23,667 bases of DNA from CAYGDT01 sp964348745. Lineage in GTDB: Bacteria > Patescibacteriota > Gracilibacteria > Peribacterales > Peribacteraceae. Shown in pieces: positions 7,006 through 15,300 of this stretch (the first letter of the stretch is position 1; every line of letters starts with the position of its first letter). The stretch is taken from assembly GCA_964348745.1 (NCBI GenBank), contig CAYGDT010000012.1, forward strand, positions 1-23,667, written 5' to 3'. Made by a program: the position numbers and the translations under genes. The notes below the pieces were generated by a model that saw only the letters and a program-made list of their open reading frames with translations, had not been told where the DNA came from and ran no database searches.

Positions 7006-7034
7006 GTAGAGACGGCACGCCGTGCCGTCTCTAC
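7006..7034. repeat. REP-like palindrome, 13-bp stem
   Basis: GTAGAGACGGCAC at 7006-7018 pairs perfectly with its complement at 7022-7034 around a GCC loop. The 5' GTAG and the GTAGAGACG...CGTCTCTAC ends are typical of dispersed palindromes seen in many bacterial genomes; REP elements moved by RAYT/Y1 transposases carry a GTAG next to a hairpin (family knowledge). It ends 9 nt before the pseudouridine synthase start and would occupy the ribosome-binding region of a read-through transcript. No transposase is present in the window. Confidence 0.75.
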
Positions 7035-7043
7035 AATGTCCGT

Positions 7044-7778
7044 ATGATCGAACGTCTGCAAAAAATATTATCCGCACAGGGCATTTGTTCGCGTCGTACC
7101 GCAGAAACATGGATCAACGAAGGTCGTGTCACGGTCAATGGGACGGTCGCTGTCATTGGACAGAAAGCAGATGCAGACACAGATGTGATCGCCGTCGATG
7201 GCAAGCCGATCAGCGAAGGTCGTGGAGATCATGTGGCACATGTGTATTATTTAATGAACAAACCTGTCGGCATTATCACCAGTAATGTTGACAATCCCGA
7301 TCACCCTGATCGCACGGTTCGCGATCTGCTCCCCAAAAATCTGCAGGGGAAGATCTACCCTGTCGGGCGTCTCGATAAAGAAACCTCAGGCTTGCTGCTG
7401 TTTACCAATGACGGCGTGCTCAGTTACCGTTTAACCCACCCGAAATTCGATCATGAAAAAGAATACGAAGTGGAAACGACGGATCCCATTACCGATGGTC
7501 AGCTGAGGAAACTGCGTGAAGGCATGACAATTGACGGTGCAAAAACCAAGTCTGCAACAGTAGAAAGAATCAGCGAGAAGGTTTTTCGTATAGCCCTGAC
7601 AGAAGGGAAAAACCGACAGATTCGTCGCATGTGCCAAAAGGTCGGCGCACCCCTGCGATTTCTGAAGAGAATCCGCATCATGACCTTGCAGCCAGCACTC
7701 AAAGACGGGGAATTCCGCATGCTGACTGATGTAGAACTGAAGCAATTACTGAAGTCGGTTGGTATTGATGATACGTAA
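7044..7778 (+). CDS. rluB: RsuA/RluB-family pseudouridine synthase
   Basis: A 244-residue enzyme that isomerises a uridine to pseudouridine in ribosomal RNA. Residues 1-45 are an S4 RNA-binding domain (ERLQKILSAQGICSRRTAE, then INEGRVTVNG). The catalytic domain starts at YYLMNKPVGIIT (68-79). The catalytic aspartate is Asp111 in GRLDKETSGLLLFTND. A further family motif, EGKNRQIRRM, lies near 189-198. Length matches RluB/RsuA proteins; RluB (23S U2605) is the likelier member, but RsuA cannot be excluded from sequence alone. The start is an ATG just behind the 13-bp palindrome, without a Shine-Dalgarno sequence. It converges on the CAP-domain gene. Confidence 0.92.
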   Translation: MIERLQKILSAQGICSRRTAETWINEGRVTVNGTVAVIGQKADADTDVIAVDGKPISEGRGDHVAHVYYLMNKPVGIITSNVDNPDHPDRTVRDLLPKNLQGKIYPVGRLDKETSGLLLFTNDGVLSYRLTHPKFDHEKEYEVETTDPITDGQLRKLREGMTIDGAKTKSATVERISEKVFRIALTEGKNRQIRRMCQKVGAPLRFLKRIRIMTLQPALKDGEFRMLTDVELKQLLKSVGIDDT

Positions 7779-7900
7779 TTCGTTATTCGTTTATTTATTG
7801 ACTCAGTAATCGGTGATCGGCAAGCAGTGATCAGTAATCGGTATACCGCATTTGCCGATTCCCAATCACGAATAACCAATAACCAATAACCAATAACCAA
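7779..7900. repeat. Convergent intergenic spacer with 7-bp tandem repeats and inverted segments
   Basis: AATAACC is repeated four times at 7871-7898 with a partial fifth copy, reaching the stop of the CAP gene. Related text in the opposite sense (TTCGTTATTCG) stands just after the pseudouridine synthase stop. CAGTAATCGGT occurs twice as a direct repeat (7804-7814 and 7832-7842), and ATCGGCAA (7816-7823) pairs with TTGCCGAT (7852-7859). The region may serve to end both converging transcripts, although no T-tract terminator is seen. Confidence 0.75.
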
Positions 7901-8572
7901 TCATTCGTTCCCCCGTCCCATCGTCATCTCCACTCCTCCGAAGTTTAAAACCCAGATGGTATCGGCAATCCCCACACCGATATCATGGTACATGCGAGAA
8001 AGGATTGCTTCCCTGTGCGGTGGCGAGGCCATCCAATCGACGATGACTTGCTGAATACCCGTCTGCCCCTTGGCGAGATTCTCGCCCATGGAGACCTTAT
8101 AGCCGCAATGGCACTCCTGCACATTGATGTCGCCGTATCCAGCCGCTTGGATACGATCGCCACTTGTTTTTCCTTCAGGCGTTTCGTGTGCGAAGTAATT
8201 GCGCTGTTGCATATCATCGGCATGTTGTTGCGAAGAAACCTCAAGCACGAAGTTATACTGCAAAGGTTCTATTCCTTGCTTTGCCCGTTCAAGATTCACG
8301 GCATCTATTACTTCCTGTTTCCGAGGCAACTGCTTGTTTGATCGCTGTATCACGGTATTGCCTAATAAACGCGCTGTGCGGCGTTCCTCGCGCAGCTTCA
8401 GCAGCGTGCTCATTGTCGTCTGATTGCTCTTTTCTTTTGCTATGAGCCGAGTGTTGCGCCGCTGCTCGACTCTCTGATTGAGTGTCAAAGAAGCATCGAA
8501 AGAGCTCTGTGTTGCTGCAGTACTTCCGAGTGCAGTAGTCATTGCCAGTACGAGGAGCGGCGAAAGCATCAT
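7901..8572 (-). CDS. Secreted CAP/SCP-like domain protein (YkwD type)
   Basis: A 223-residue exported protein when started at the ATG at 8572. A GTG at 8605 gives 11 more residues, but a TATACT -10 at 8590-8585 lies inside that extension, favouring the later start. Residues 1-20 are a hydrophobic signal peptide (MMLSPLLVLAMTTALGSTAA). A charged linker follows. The CAP domain begins at VNLERAKQGIEPLQYN and contains QQHADDMQQRNYFAHETPEG, the conserved GENLAKG, and WMASPPHREAILSRMYHDIG. The His and Glu positions typical of the CAP cavity are present. Bacterial CAP proteins are extracellular and of mostly unknown activity. Two cysteines (CHC) sit between the first and second motifs. It diverges from the RNase gene and converges on the pseudouridine synthase gene. 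Confidence 0.9.
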   Translation of the reverse strand: MMLSPLLVLAMTTALGSTAATQSSFDASLTLNQRVEQRRNTRLIAKEKSNQTTMSTLLKLREERRTARLLGNTVIQRSNKQLPRKQEVIDAVNLERAKQGIEPLQYNFVLEVSSQQHADDMQQRNYFAHETPEGKTSGDRIQAAGYGDINVQECHCGYKVSMGENLAKGQTGIQQVIVDWMASPPHREAILSRMYHDIGVGIADTIWVLNFGGVEMTMGRGNE

Positions 8573-8584
8573 GAAGTCAGATGT

Positions 8585-8624
8585 AGTATAAAGGTTCGTC
8601 TGCACATTACATCCCTGTTACACT
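8585..8624. promoter_or_regulatory. Divergent -10 elements for the CAP and RNase genes
   Basis: On the minus strand TATACT occupies 8590-8585, with the CAP start at 8572, leaving a leader of only about 6 nt. On the plus strand TACACT occupies 8619-8624, and the RNase ATG at 8632 falls exactly where transcription should begin. Both -35 regions are weak. The arrangement suggests very short or absent leaders in both directions. Confidence 0.55.
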
Positions 8625-8631
8625 TGTATCC

Positions 8632-10041
8632 ATGAAAATCATTCCTCACGGCGCGGCGCGCGAAGTCGCCGGTACGTGCCACGAAATTCAGTTTGAGAGC
8701 AGCGCAGGTCCAAAGAGGATTCTGCTGGATTGCGGATTGTTTCAAGGCAGTCGACAGGAGTCAGCGGCGAAGAATGCGCAGTTTTCGTTCGAACCATCGG
8801 AACTTGATGCGATGATCCTAAGCCATGCGCATGCCGACCATGTCGGACGCGTGCCCGTGCTCTGCAAACGCGGCTTTCACAAACCCATCCACTGCACGTA
8901 TGCAACGAAAGATCTTGCGGCGGTCATGCTGCTCGATAGCGGTTTTATCAACGAGAAAGACGAAGAGTTTTACTGCAAGCACTTGAAAAAATCCATGATT
9001 CCCTGCGACGGTCCGCTCTATACACAAAAGGACGCCACCGATTGCATGCAGTACTTTCGCGGTGAAAATTACTACGAATGGTTCGATGTCTGCGAAGGTG
9101 TGAAGGCGCAGTTTCTTGATGCGGGACACATTGTCGGCGCGGCGATGGTTGTGCTGGAGATCATCGAAAACGGCAAGCCACGCAGAATCGGGTTTTCCGG
9201 TGATCTCGGTCGCAGTATGTTGCCGATCATCCGCAATCCTGCGGAAATGCCCCCCGTTGAGGTGCTGATCTGCGAGAGTACGTACGGCAACCGTGAGCAT
9301 GAGGATATCGATTCTGCGATTCAGGCATTGAAGGAAGTGGTCATCCGTACGGCGCGTCGCGGAGGTAAAGTGCTGATTCCGGCATTCTCACTGGAAAGAA
9401 CGCAGGAAATTGTGTATGACCTGCACGTACTGTGGGACAGCAAGCAGATTCCCGCCATTCCCATTGTGATCGATTCTCCCTTGGCATCGAAAGTCACGGA
9501 TGTCTTTATGAAGCATCCAGAATGTTACGACAAAGAGATCTACGAAAAATTCCTGTCGCGCGCCCACAACCCGTTCCATTTTTCGCTGGTGCGGTACACG
9601 GAGAGCGTGGAAGAGAGCAAGGAACTCAATAACACGCCCGGCCCAATGATTATCATGGCGGGAAGCGGCATGTGCGAGGCGGGGCGCATACGGCACCACC
9701 TGAAGAACGAAATCGAGAACGCGAAAAATACCATCCTCGCAGTCGGCTACATGGCGGAAAACACCCTCGGGCGCCGTATTATCGAGCCTAAAAACCATGA
9801 GGTGAAAATTTTCGACAAGATGTACAAAAAGAAAGCGGAAACCGTCTACATCAACGCATATTCCGGCCATGCCGATATGACCGATCTCGATAACTATATT
9901 TGTGTGCAAACACGCCTGAAGAAACTGATTCTCGTTCACGGAGAACCGATGCAAATGGATCCGCTCAAGGAACGCATATCACATGTCCGCAAGGATTTGG
10001 AGATCATCACGCCGGAACGGGATGCAGTCATCGAGGTGTAA
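8632..10041 (+). CDS. Beta-CASP metallo-beta-lactamase-fold ribonuclease (CPSF-73-like)
   Basis: A 469-residue RNA-processing nuclease of the type exemplified by Thermus TTHA0252. The metal site is intact: HAHADH at 65-70, the His in DAGHIVGA (166) and the Asp in FSGDLG (191). The beta-CASP part follows with ESTYGNREH (215-223), IPAFSLERTQE (249-259), IDSPLASK (280-287) and MAGSGMCEAGRI (342-353). The RMMBL tail has YSGHAD (410-415) and VHGEP (435-439). Length is normal for the family. These enzymes cut RNA and some trim 5' ends exonucleolytically. The ATG is preceded at 7 nt by a -10-like TACACT, so the mRNA may be leaderless. The ABC exporter follows closely, so it may head that operon, although its function is general. 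Confidence 0.95.
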   Translation: MKIIPHGAAREVAGTCHEIQFESSAGPKRILLDCGLFQGSRQESAAKNAQFSFEPSELDAMILSHAHADHVGRVPVLCKRGFHKPIHCTYATKDLAAVMLLDSGFINEKDEEFYCKHLKKSMIPCDGPLYTQKDATDCMQYFRGENYYEWFDVCEGVKAQFLDAGHIVGAAMVVLEIIENGKPRRIGFSGDLGRSMLPIIRNPAEMPPVEVLICESTYGNREHEDIDSAIQALKEVVIRTARRGGKVLIPAFSLERTQEIVYDLHVLWDSKQIPAIPIVIDSPLASKVTDVFMKHPECYDKEIYEKFLSRAHNPFHFSLVRYTESVEESKELNNTPGPMIIMAGSGMCEAGRIRHHLKNEIENAKNTILAVGYMAENTLGRRIIEPKNHEVKIFDKMYKKKAETVYINAYSGHADMTDLDNYICVQTRLKKLILVHGEPMQMDPLKERISHVRKDLEIITPERDAVIEV

Positions 10042-10059
10042 ACGGTGTACGCTGTGCGC

Positions 10060-10833
10060 ATGTCCGCAGCATTGCCAATGCGATTCCGTCAACAGTGCAC
10101 GCTTCTGTATCAGATGACGAAGGCGAGCCTGAAATTGCAGCATGAACAGAGCTTCCTCGGTATTCTTTGGTATTTACTGGGGCCTGCGATGTTATTTGGT
10201 ATTTTGGTGTATGTCTTCGGAGGTCGTCTTGGAGCGGACATACCCCATTATCCGTTGTATCTGCTGCTCGGTATCATCACGTGGAACTTCTTTTCCACGG
10301 CAACAAGCCGGTGCATCGGTATTTTCATAAGCAATGCCGCCTTGATCAAGGCAATGCCTATCCGTTTGGAATTACTCGTGTTGTCTGCAGTGGTGCATGC
10401 GTTTGTTTCCCATCTCATCGAAATTGCCATCTTCATTGTTGTCATGTTCCTGTACGGAGTCGCTCCGGGGCAGCTCGTTGGATATGCGTGCGTACTCCTG
10501 TTTGCGTTCCTCTTTACGTGTGGCATGAGCATGGTATTGGCAACACTCTACGTTTTTGCAAATGACATCGGTCAGATCTGGTCAGTTGTTACGCGTGCTT
10601 GGTGGTTTGCCACTCCTATTTTCTACGCACCATCTCCCACCGGTCCCGGTGCGCGTTACAGCTTATTCAATCCTCTCTACGATATCATCAGCGCTTCCAG
10701 AGAATTCTTGATCTACGATCGCATCCCGGACAGACAGGTGCTTGTTGCTCTGGCAGGTTTTTCCGTGCTTTCCTGCGTTATCGGCTTAGTACTCTTCCGA
10801 TTCCTGCGTCCGCGCATCGTTGATTACTTATGA
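10060..10833 (+). CDS. ABC-2 type permease of a polysaccharide exporter (Wzm/TagG-like)
   Basis: A 257-residue integral membrane protein started at the ATG at 10060; a GTG at 10045 is possible. The N-terminal cytoplasmic part (MTKASLKLQHEQSFLGILWYLLGP) is characteristic of O-antigen and teichoic-acid exporter permeases. About six hydrophobic segments follow, for instance LGPAMLFGILVYVFGG, IEIAIFIVVMFLYGVA and VLLFAFLFTCGMSMVLATLYVF, and the ending VLFRFLRPRIVDYL is typical. It should form the channel of a glycan exporter together with the ATPase whose start overlaps its stop by 4 nt. It begins 18 nt after the RNase gene. Confidence 0.92.
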   Translation: MSAALPMRFRQQCTLLYQMTKASLKLQHEQSFLGILWYLLGPAMLFGILVYVFGGRLGADIPHYPLYLLLGIITWNFFSTATSRCIGIFISNAALIKAMPIRLELLVLSAVVHAFVSHLIEIAIFIVVMFLYGVAPGQLVGYACVLLFAFLFTCGMSMVLATLYVFANDIGQIWSVVTRAWWFATPIFYAPSPTGPGARYSLFNPLYDIISASREFLIYDRIPDRQVLVALAGFSVLSCVIGLVLFRFLRPRIVDYL

Positions 10834-11585
10834 ATCCTCCCATCATCCAACTCTCGGGCGTCTCCAAGTCATTTACCGTTCCCGTGCGCAGAGATGCAAC
10901 AATCCTCTCGCGTATGATCGGTGCCGTGCGGCGCGGAACAGGCACTGCACAGGTTCGATCCATCACGGCGCTGCGCGATATTGATTTCAGCGTCGAGCGT
11001 GGAGAGGTCATTGGTATTATCGGAAGGAATGCCGCAGGCAAGAGCACGTTGCTGCGCGTGATCGCAGGCATTATTGTGCCGGAAGCCGGAAAGGTGCGCG
11101 TGCATGCACGCGTGACATCGCTGATGAATTTGAGCGTTGGACTCCATGATCGTCTGACGGTGCGCGATAATATTTTCCTCGGTTGTTCGCTGCTCGGCAT
11201 GCGCCACGCGGAGATTAAAATCGCTTTTGACTCCATCGTGGAATTTGCCGGCATCGGAGAGTTTGTGGAGATGTATCCGTATCAACTTTCCCTCGGTATG
11301 AACCAGCGCATGGCTTTTGCGATTGCGGTGTCGTGTCACCCGGAAATTCTCCTTCTCGATGAAGTGTTCTCCGCTGGAGATGCCGCATTTGTCGCCAAGA
11401 GCGAGAAACGCATGGCAGAAATCATCCGTGGCAATGTGACGGTAGTCATGGCAAGTCACGATCTCGATCGCGTTTCGCACCTCTGCGACCGTGTGCTTTG
11501 GCTGGATCATGGTGCCCTCGTGATGCAAGGAAACCCCGTAGAAGTGATTTCTGCTTACAGAAAGCAGACAATACCCCAACAGTGA
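10830..11585 (+). CDS. ABC transporter ATPase of a polysaccharide exporter (Wzt/TagH-like)
   Basis: A 251-residue nucleotide-binding subunit. The long N-terminal stretch before Walker A (residues 20-50, RRDATILSRMIGAVRRG) is typical of the Wzt/TagH group. Walker A is GRNAAGKST (65-73), with Ala in place of the second conserved Gly. The signature region is YQLSLGMNQRMAFA (151-164), deviating from LSGGQ as in other polysaccharide exporters. Walker B is ILLLDE (173-178) and the switch histidine is His210 in ASHD. The protein ends soon after the ATPase fold, so it lacks the C-terminal carbohydrate-binding domain of long Wzt proteins; substrate recognition or chain-length control must lie elsewhere. 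Its ATG overlaps the permease stop (ATGA), indicating coupling. Confidence 0.94.
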   Translation: MNPPIIQLSGVSKSFTVPVRRDATILSRMIGAVRRGTGTAQVRSITALRDIDFSVERGEVIGIIGRNAAGKSTLLRVIAGIIVPEAGKVRVHARVTSLMNLSVGLHDRLTVRDNIFLGCSLLGMRHAEIKIAFDSIVEFAGIGEFVEMYPYQLSLGMNQRMAFAIAVSCHPEILLLDEVFSAGDAAFVAKSEKRMAEIIRGNVTVVMASHDLDRVSHLCDRVLWLDHGALVMQGNPVEVISAYRKQTIPQQ

Positions 11586-11633
11586 CGTGAGCCTTGTAAT
11601 GCTCTGGCTGAGGCGACAGCAACGCGATAGCAT

Positions 11634-12272
11634 ATGCCTCCTATGGATACAGAGTCGTCCCTCGGCATTCTTATAACTGGTACAGGGAGAAGTGGTACGA
11701 CGTTTCTTACACAACTGTTCCTCAACACAGGATACGATGTCGGTGATCTTTCGATCGAAAGTATCGGTGCAGAGGAAAGCCCTGTCGGCGGAGGGCTCGA
11801 ATACAAGGATTTTTCTGTGCTGAATACTGCTATACGGAGGGAGATGAACAAGGGCGTACCGGTTGAGGAGATCGCAGTGCGGTTAAGGGAGCAGTTACAT
11901 ATTTGCTGGCCTTCTGTCCTCAAAGATCCGCAGTATTGTTTCACATGGCCCGTCTGGGAGGCGGCGGGTTTGCGTCCGAAGCATGTGGTTTTTTGCGTCC
12001 GCACCGCAGAGGAAATTGAGGCTTCAGTTCACCAAACACTCTGGACACGCGATGATCCCACTTTTGCATCCAGCGTGTTCGTTGCAGCGCACAATACATT
12101 TGCCTACTGTCTTTTGCACAATATTCCCTGCACGCATGTTTTGTATCCCCGTATCGGCACCGACCGCGCGTATGCCGAGCAGATTCTCAGCGGTCTGATC
12201 GTTGATCCATGGCCGATTATTGCCTCGGTATGGGATCCGTCGATGTGTCATCATTCTTCTATGAAATATTAA
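11634..12272 (+). CDS. Sulfotransferase-like P-loop protein
   Basis: A 212-residue protein with the phosphosulfate-binding loop expected in sulfotransferases, TGTGRSGTTFL (15-25), right after an N-terminal beta strand (GILI). A second strand, HVVFCVRTAEE (about 117-127), fits the 3'-phosphate-binding segment VxxxRxP/R of PAPS enzymes. The middle part (HICWPSVLKDPQYCF) could form the substrate region. Sulfotransferases move sulfate from PAPS to sugars or other acceptors, so sulfation of the exported glycan is plausible here. The protein is short and lacks other firm motifs, so a related P-loop enzyme is possible. It is 48 nt after the ATPase gene, probably in the same operon. Start may be ATG 11634 or 11643. 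Confidence 0.75.
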   Translation: MPPMDTESSLGILITGTGRSGTTFLTQLFLNTGYDVGDLSIESIGAEESPVGGGLEYKDFSVLNTAIRREMNKGVPVEEIAVRLREQLHICWPSVLKDPQYCFTWPVWEAAGLRPKHVVFCVRTAEEIEASVHQTLWTRDDPTFASSVFVAAHNTFAYCLLHNIPCTHVLYPRIGTDRAYAEQILSGLIVDPWPIIASVWDPSMCHHSSMKY

Positions 12273-12289
12273 GATCCACTCTATTACAA

Positions 12290-12316
12290 AAATACCCCCG
12301 ACCTTCGGAGGTATTT
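12290..12316 (-). terminator. Intrinsic terminator of the large surface-protein gene
   Basis: A stem with arms 12290-12301 and 12305-12316 contains one C-A mismatch and a 3-nt loop. On the minus strand it is followed by TTTTTGTAA, and it lies 20 nt after the stop at 12337. On the plus strand the same hairpin lies 18 nt after the sulfotransferase-like gene but is followed only by TTTCAG, so termination should be weaker in that direction. Confidence 0.82.
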
Positions 12317-12336
12317 CAGTGTCGATGGAAATACTA

Positions 12337-15300
12337 TTAATTCTGATACTGCGTGCTGTTGATCGTCGTCTCAGGAGACTCGATCCAGAGGAACGGAGTC
12401 GATGCGCCAAAATCTTTGTCCTGCCATTGTAGATGGCTGCTGGAAGCTCCAAAAGTCGTGTTGGTAATCGAGCCGAAATTTTGAAGAGAAACCTGAAGTA
12501 TGGACGAGGCACTTGACGATACCTGCGGATTTGTCACTTCTGTTTCTAGAACGAATGTGCTGTCCGAACCTTGGTCGATCTGTGTGTTGACACTGCTCAG
12601 TGTAAGATTGTCACACACTGCAAGAAGCTGAGAAGCACTGATGGTCGTAACGCTGCATGAAGCTTTGCTGAAAGGATCGGCCTTATTATATATCTTGTAG
12701 GATCCGAGATTAGTGGCCACGTTCGTTACATTCACATTGAAGATGATATCGGAGAGCGTCCACTTATTCTGGCCATTCAGCGTGTTATTCGCGGCTTCTG
12801 CTCTGAACTTGAATTGACCGATGGCACGTTGAACACCCGTCGGGATCGCGGTGCCATTTGCATCCGGGTTCGCATTCAAGATCGACGTGATTTTGGAGAG
12901 AACGACGACGTTGTCGTTTCCCGTGATCGTCTGCGATGCAGCATTGGATGATGTGCCGATGAACACTTCACCCTCAGAAAGAGCATCACCATCATTCTGC
13001 GTAAGATTATTCGATGAGATAAATCCACGTGCCTTTGCGCCGGCAACTGCATCCAGCCTCAGTTTTACGTGCTTGCCGGAAATTGCGCCTGCGCTATCAG
13101 TACGCATGCGAGGACGAACCAAGATATTCATATTGGAACCCTTGAGAACAATAAGCTCAGCATTCAGCATCCTTGCACACATTGAATTAGAAGGGACCGG
13201 ATCTGTGGCACAACCTGCAACGGTAGCGGTTGCAAATGGTGTGACCTCGCCGACTTTGTAGAGCTCAAGCCTGTCGACATTTGAGCTGAACAAAGATTCG
13301 TCGGGGGCCTCAGACGTGAAGACAAGATTCGTCACATCGATATCTTCATATTCAGCGTGAAGCTGCAGACGAAGAATCTCTTCACTGAGCGTGCCGCCGA
13401 GGAGCTGCCTGCTTCGGACGGGAGTCGATGACTTGGTGATATACAGATCTCCCTGAGAGCGGATGGTAAAGACCGTGGAAGTGGCCGTCGTCACCGTGAT
13501 TTGGCAGGTAGACGGACAAATACCGTCTGTCTTAATACCGGATAAATCTGCACCGTTACTGAGAGTTTCGGCAGCGATATAGCTTTGGCCGGTCGAAAAC
13601 TGTAATTGCAGCGTACTAGAAGCCAAACTGGCAGCTACATCGGTATGCACTTCGAAGATGACGGATGTGTTGTTTGGAACGACGTAACCGCCGCCGGCCA
13701 ACGCGTTGAACGTGATCGTGCCACTGATCGGTGAGACGTTCTTTTGAAGAATCGTATCAACGACAGCGTCATTATTGGTGTCGACCCAAAGCGTGTAATT
13801 CTGGCCATTGGTCAGAGATCCCTGAGCGACTGAAAAGGCTGTCTGTGTCAGAAGAATATCGCCATTCTGCGCGCGTCCTTCGAAGCGCAGAAGTGGAACG
13901 TTCTTTTGGTTCGCTACAAGTGTGTCGTTCGATGCCAATGATTTGCCAGTGATGAAGAGCTGAGAGGCTGCGACTTGCGTGCCACAATCTCTGCCCCACT
14001 GTAGATTGCCTTGATCAATTCTCTTGAGTGCGGCGAGCATATCTTCAAAGAGCATCACTCCGTTTGGAGAGATGTACTGCCCAGTTGCATCGGGTAAGAG
14101 AGCACAGTGATCGCCCGCTGCTTGCAGTGCAGTCGCTGTGTCATTGCCTGCAGGATTATCCAAAAATTGCGGTGCTGCACCGGTGACAGTGAGACCGAAT
14201 GAACGTTGCGCAACGAGTGCAAAGTATCCACGGATGAGTGTGTTTTCAGGATGCTCGAAGCATGGGTGTATACCGTAACAATTATTGTCGCCACGGATCC
14301 AACCCTCTTTACCGGATTCCTCGTACCATCCGAAATGACTGTGGGAGAGAGGAACATCATCGAAACTTGGCGTCGAAGGCGGTCCGCTTAGAATGCCGCC
14401 ATTAAGCTCTACAACCAATTTAATGAAATCTTTTCGGACAGCATTTTTTCCAATGTTGGCACAAGCCTCTGCCAATGTGACATATCCTGCGTTCACGAAA
14501 TCCTGAACTGCAGGAGGTAAGGAATTCAGTGTGCAAGAAGGGGCACATGTGACATTCGTCGTCACAGTGGCGCTCGTATTATTCGCTTGGTTTGGGTCGA
14601 ACATAGGATTATATGCTTTGGCGGTATTTGTAAGAGTAGCTCCGCATGTCACAGACGCTGTCGAGAAGACAAGCGGGAACGAGACCTGCTGACCACTCTG
14701 TAGCGAGAGAATATTGCAAGCGAGTGATCCTCCTTGCATGGAAAAGCATGTCGGTCCGGTAGGCTGCGGCTTATAGACCAGTCCGGCGGGTATCTTATCG
14801 AGAATCGTTAAATTCAGCGCAGCGGACGGACCGGCATTGCGTACGGTGATGTTATAGGTGATATCAGTACCCTTCGAAATAGTCTGAGGTCCTGTTTTCA
14901 TAATAGAAACATCTGCAGATAGAGGTGCCTTCACAACAATCGTCGTCTTGCACTGCTGACCAAACCACACAGGCGTCGTGCCTGGGACCATCATTTGCCA
15001 ATAGTACGCATAGGATCCCTGCACTGTTGGCGCGACTGATTTGATCGGAATCGAGATGACATACCCCGGTAATACTTTTGAATTTGGCGGAAGATTTACC
15101 ATCGAAACGCCCCATACGGTGCTTGGCGCAATGAGCGCAGGATTTCGAGAGCCGAGCATAACAGTCCCCGGCAACCATGTGGACGTTCCGGAGTTCCGTA
15201 GTACCGCATTACCGTAAAAAGTCTGGCCTGGAGTCACGGTAGTCTGAACACCGTAGCCGTAACACTCGGCATTGTTCGTCTGTGGTGTGGATTGTGCATG

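Noticed and set aside
6752..7009. Plus-strand frame giving a His/Arg-rich 85-aa product
   Set aside because: It overlaps the LamG-like and membrane-protein frames; its composition reflects the low-complexity GTCGT run and it lacks coupling or a ribosome-binding site.
7871..7898. CRISPR-like array
   Set aside because: The units are 7 bp and directly adjacent, with no spacers; no cas gene is in the window.
10830..11585. UGA recoding as in some Patescibacteria
   Set aside because: TGA ends several genes cleanly, including coupled ATGA overlaps, and no internal TGA needs to be read through.
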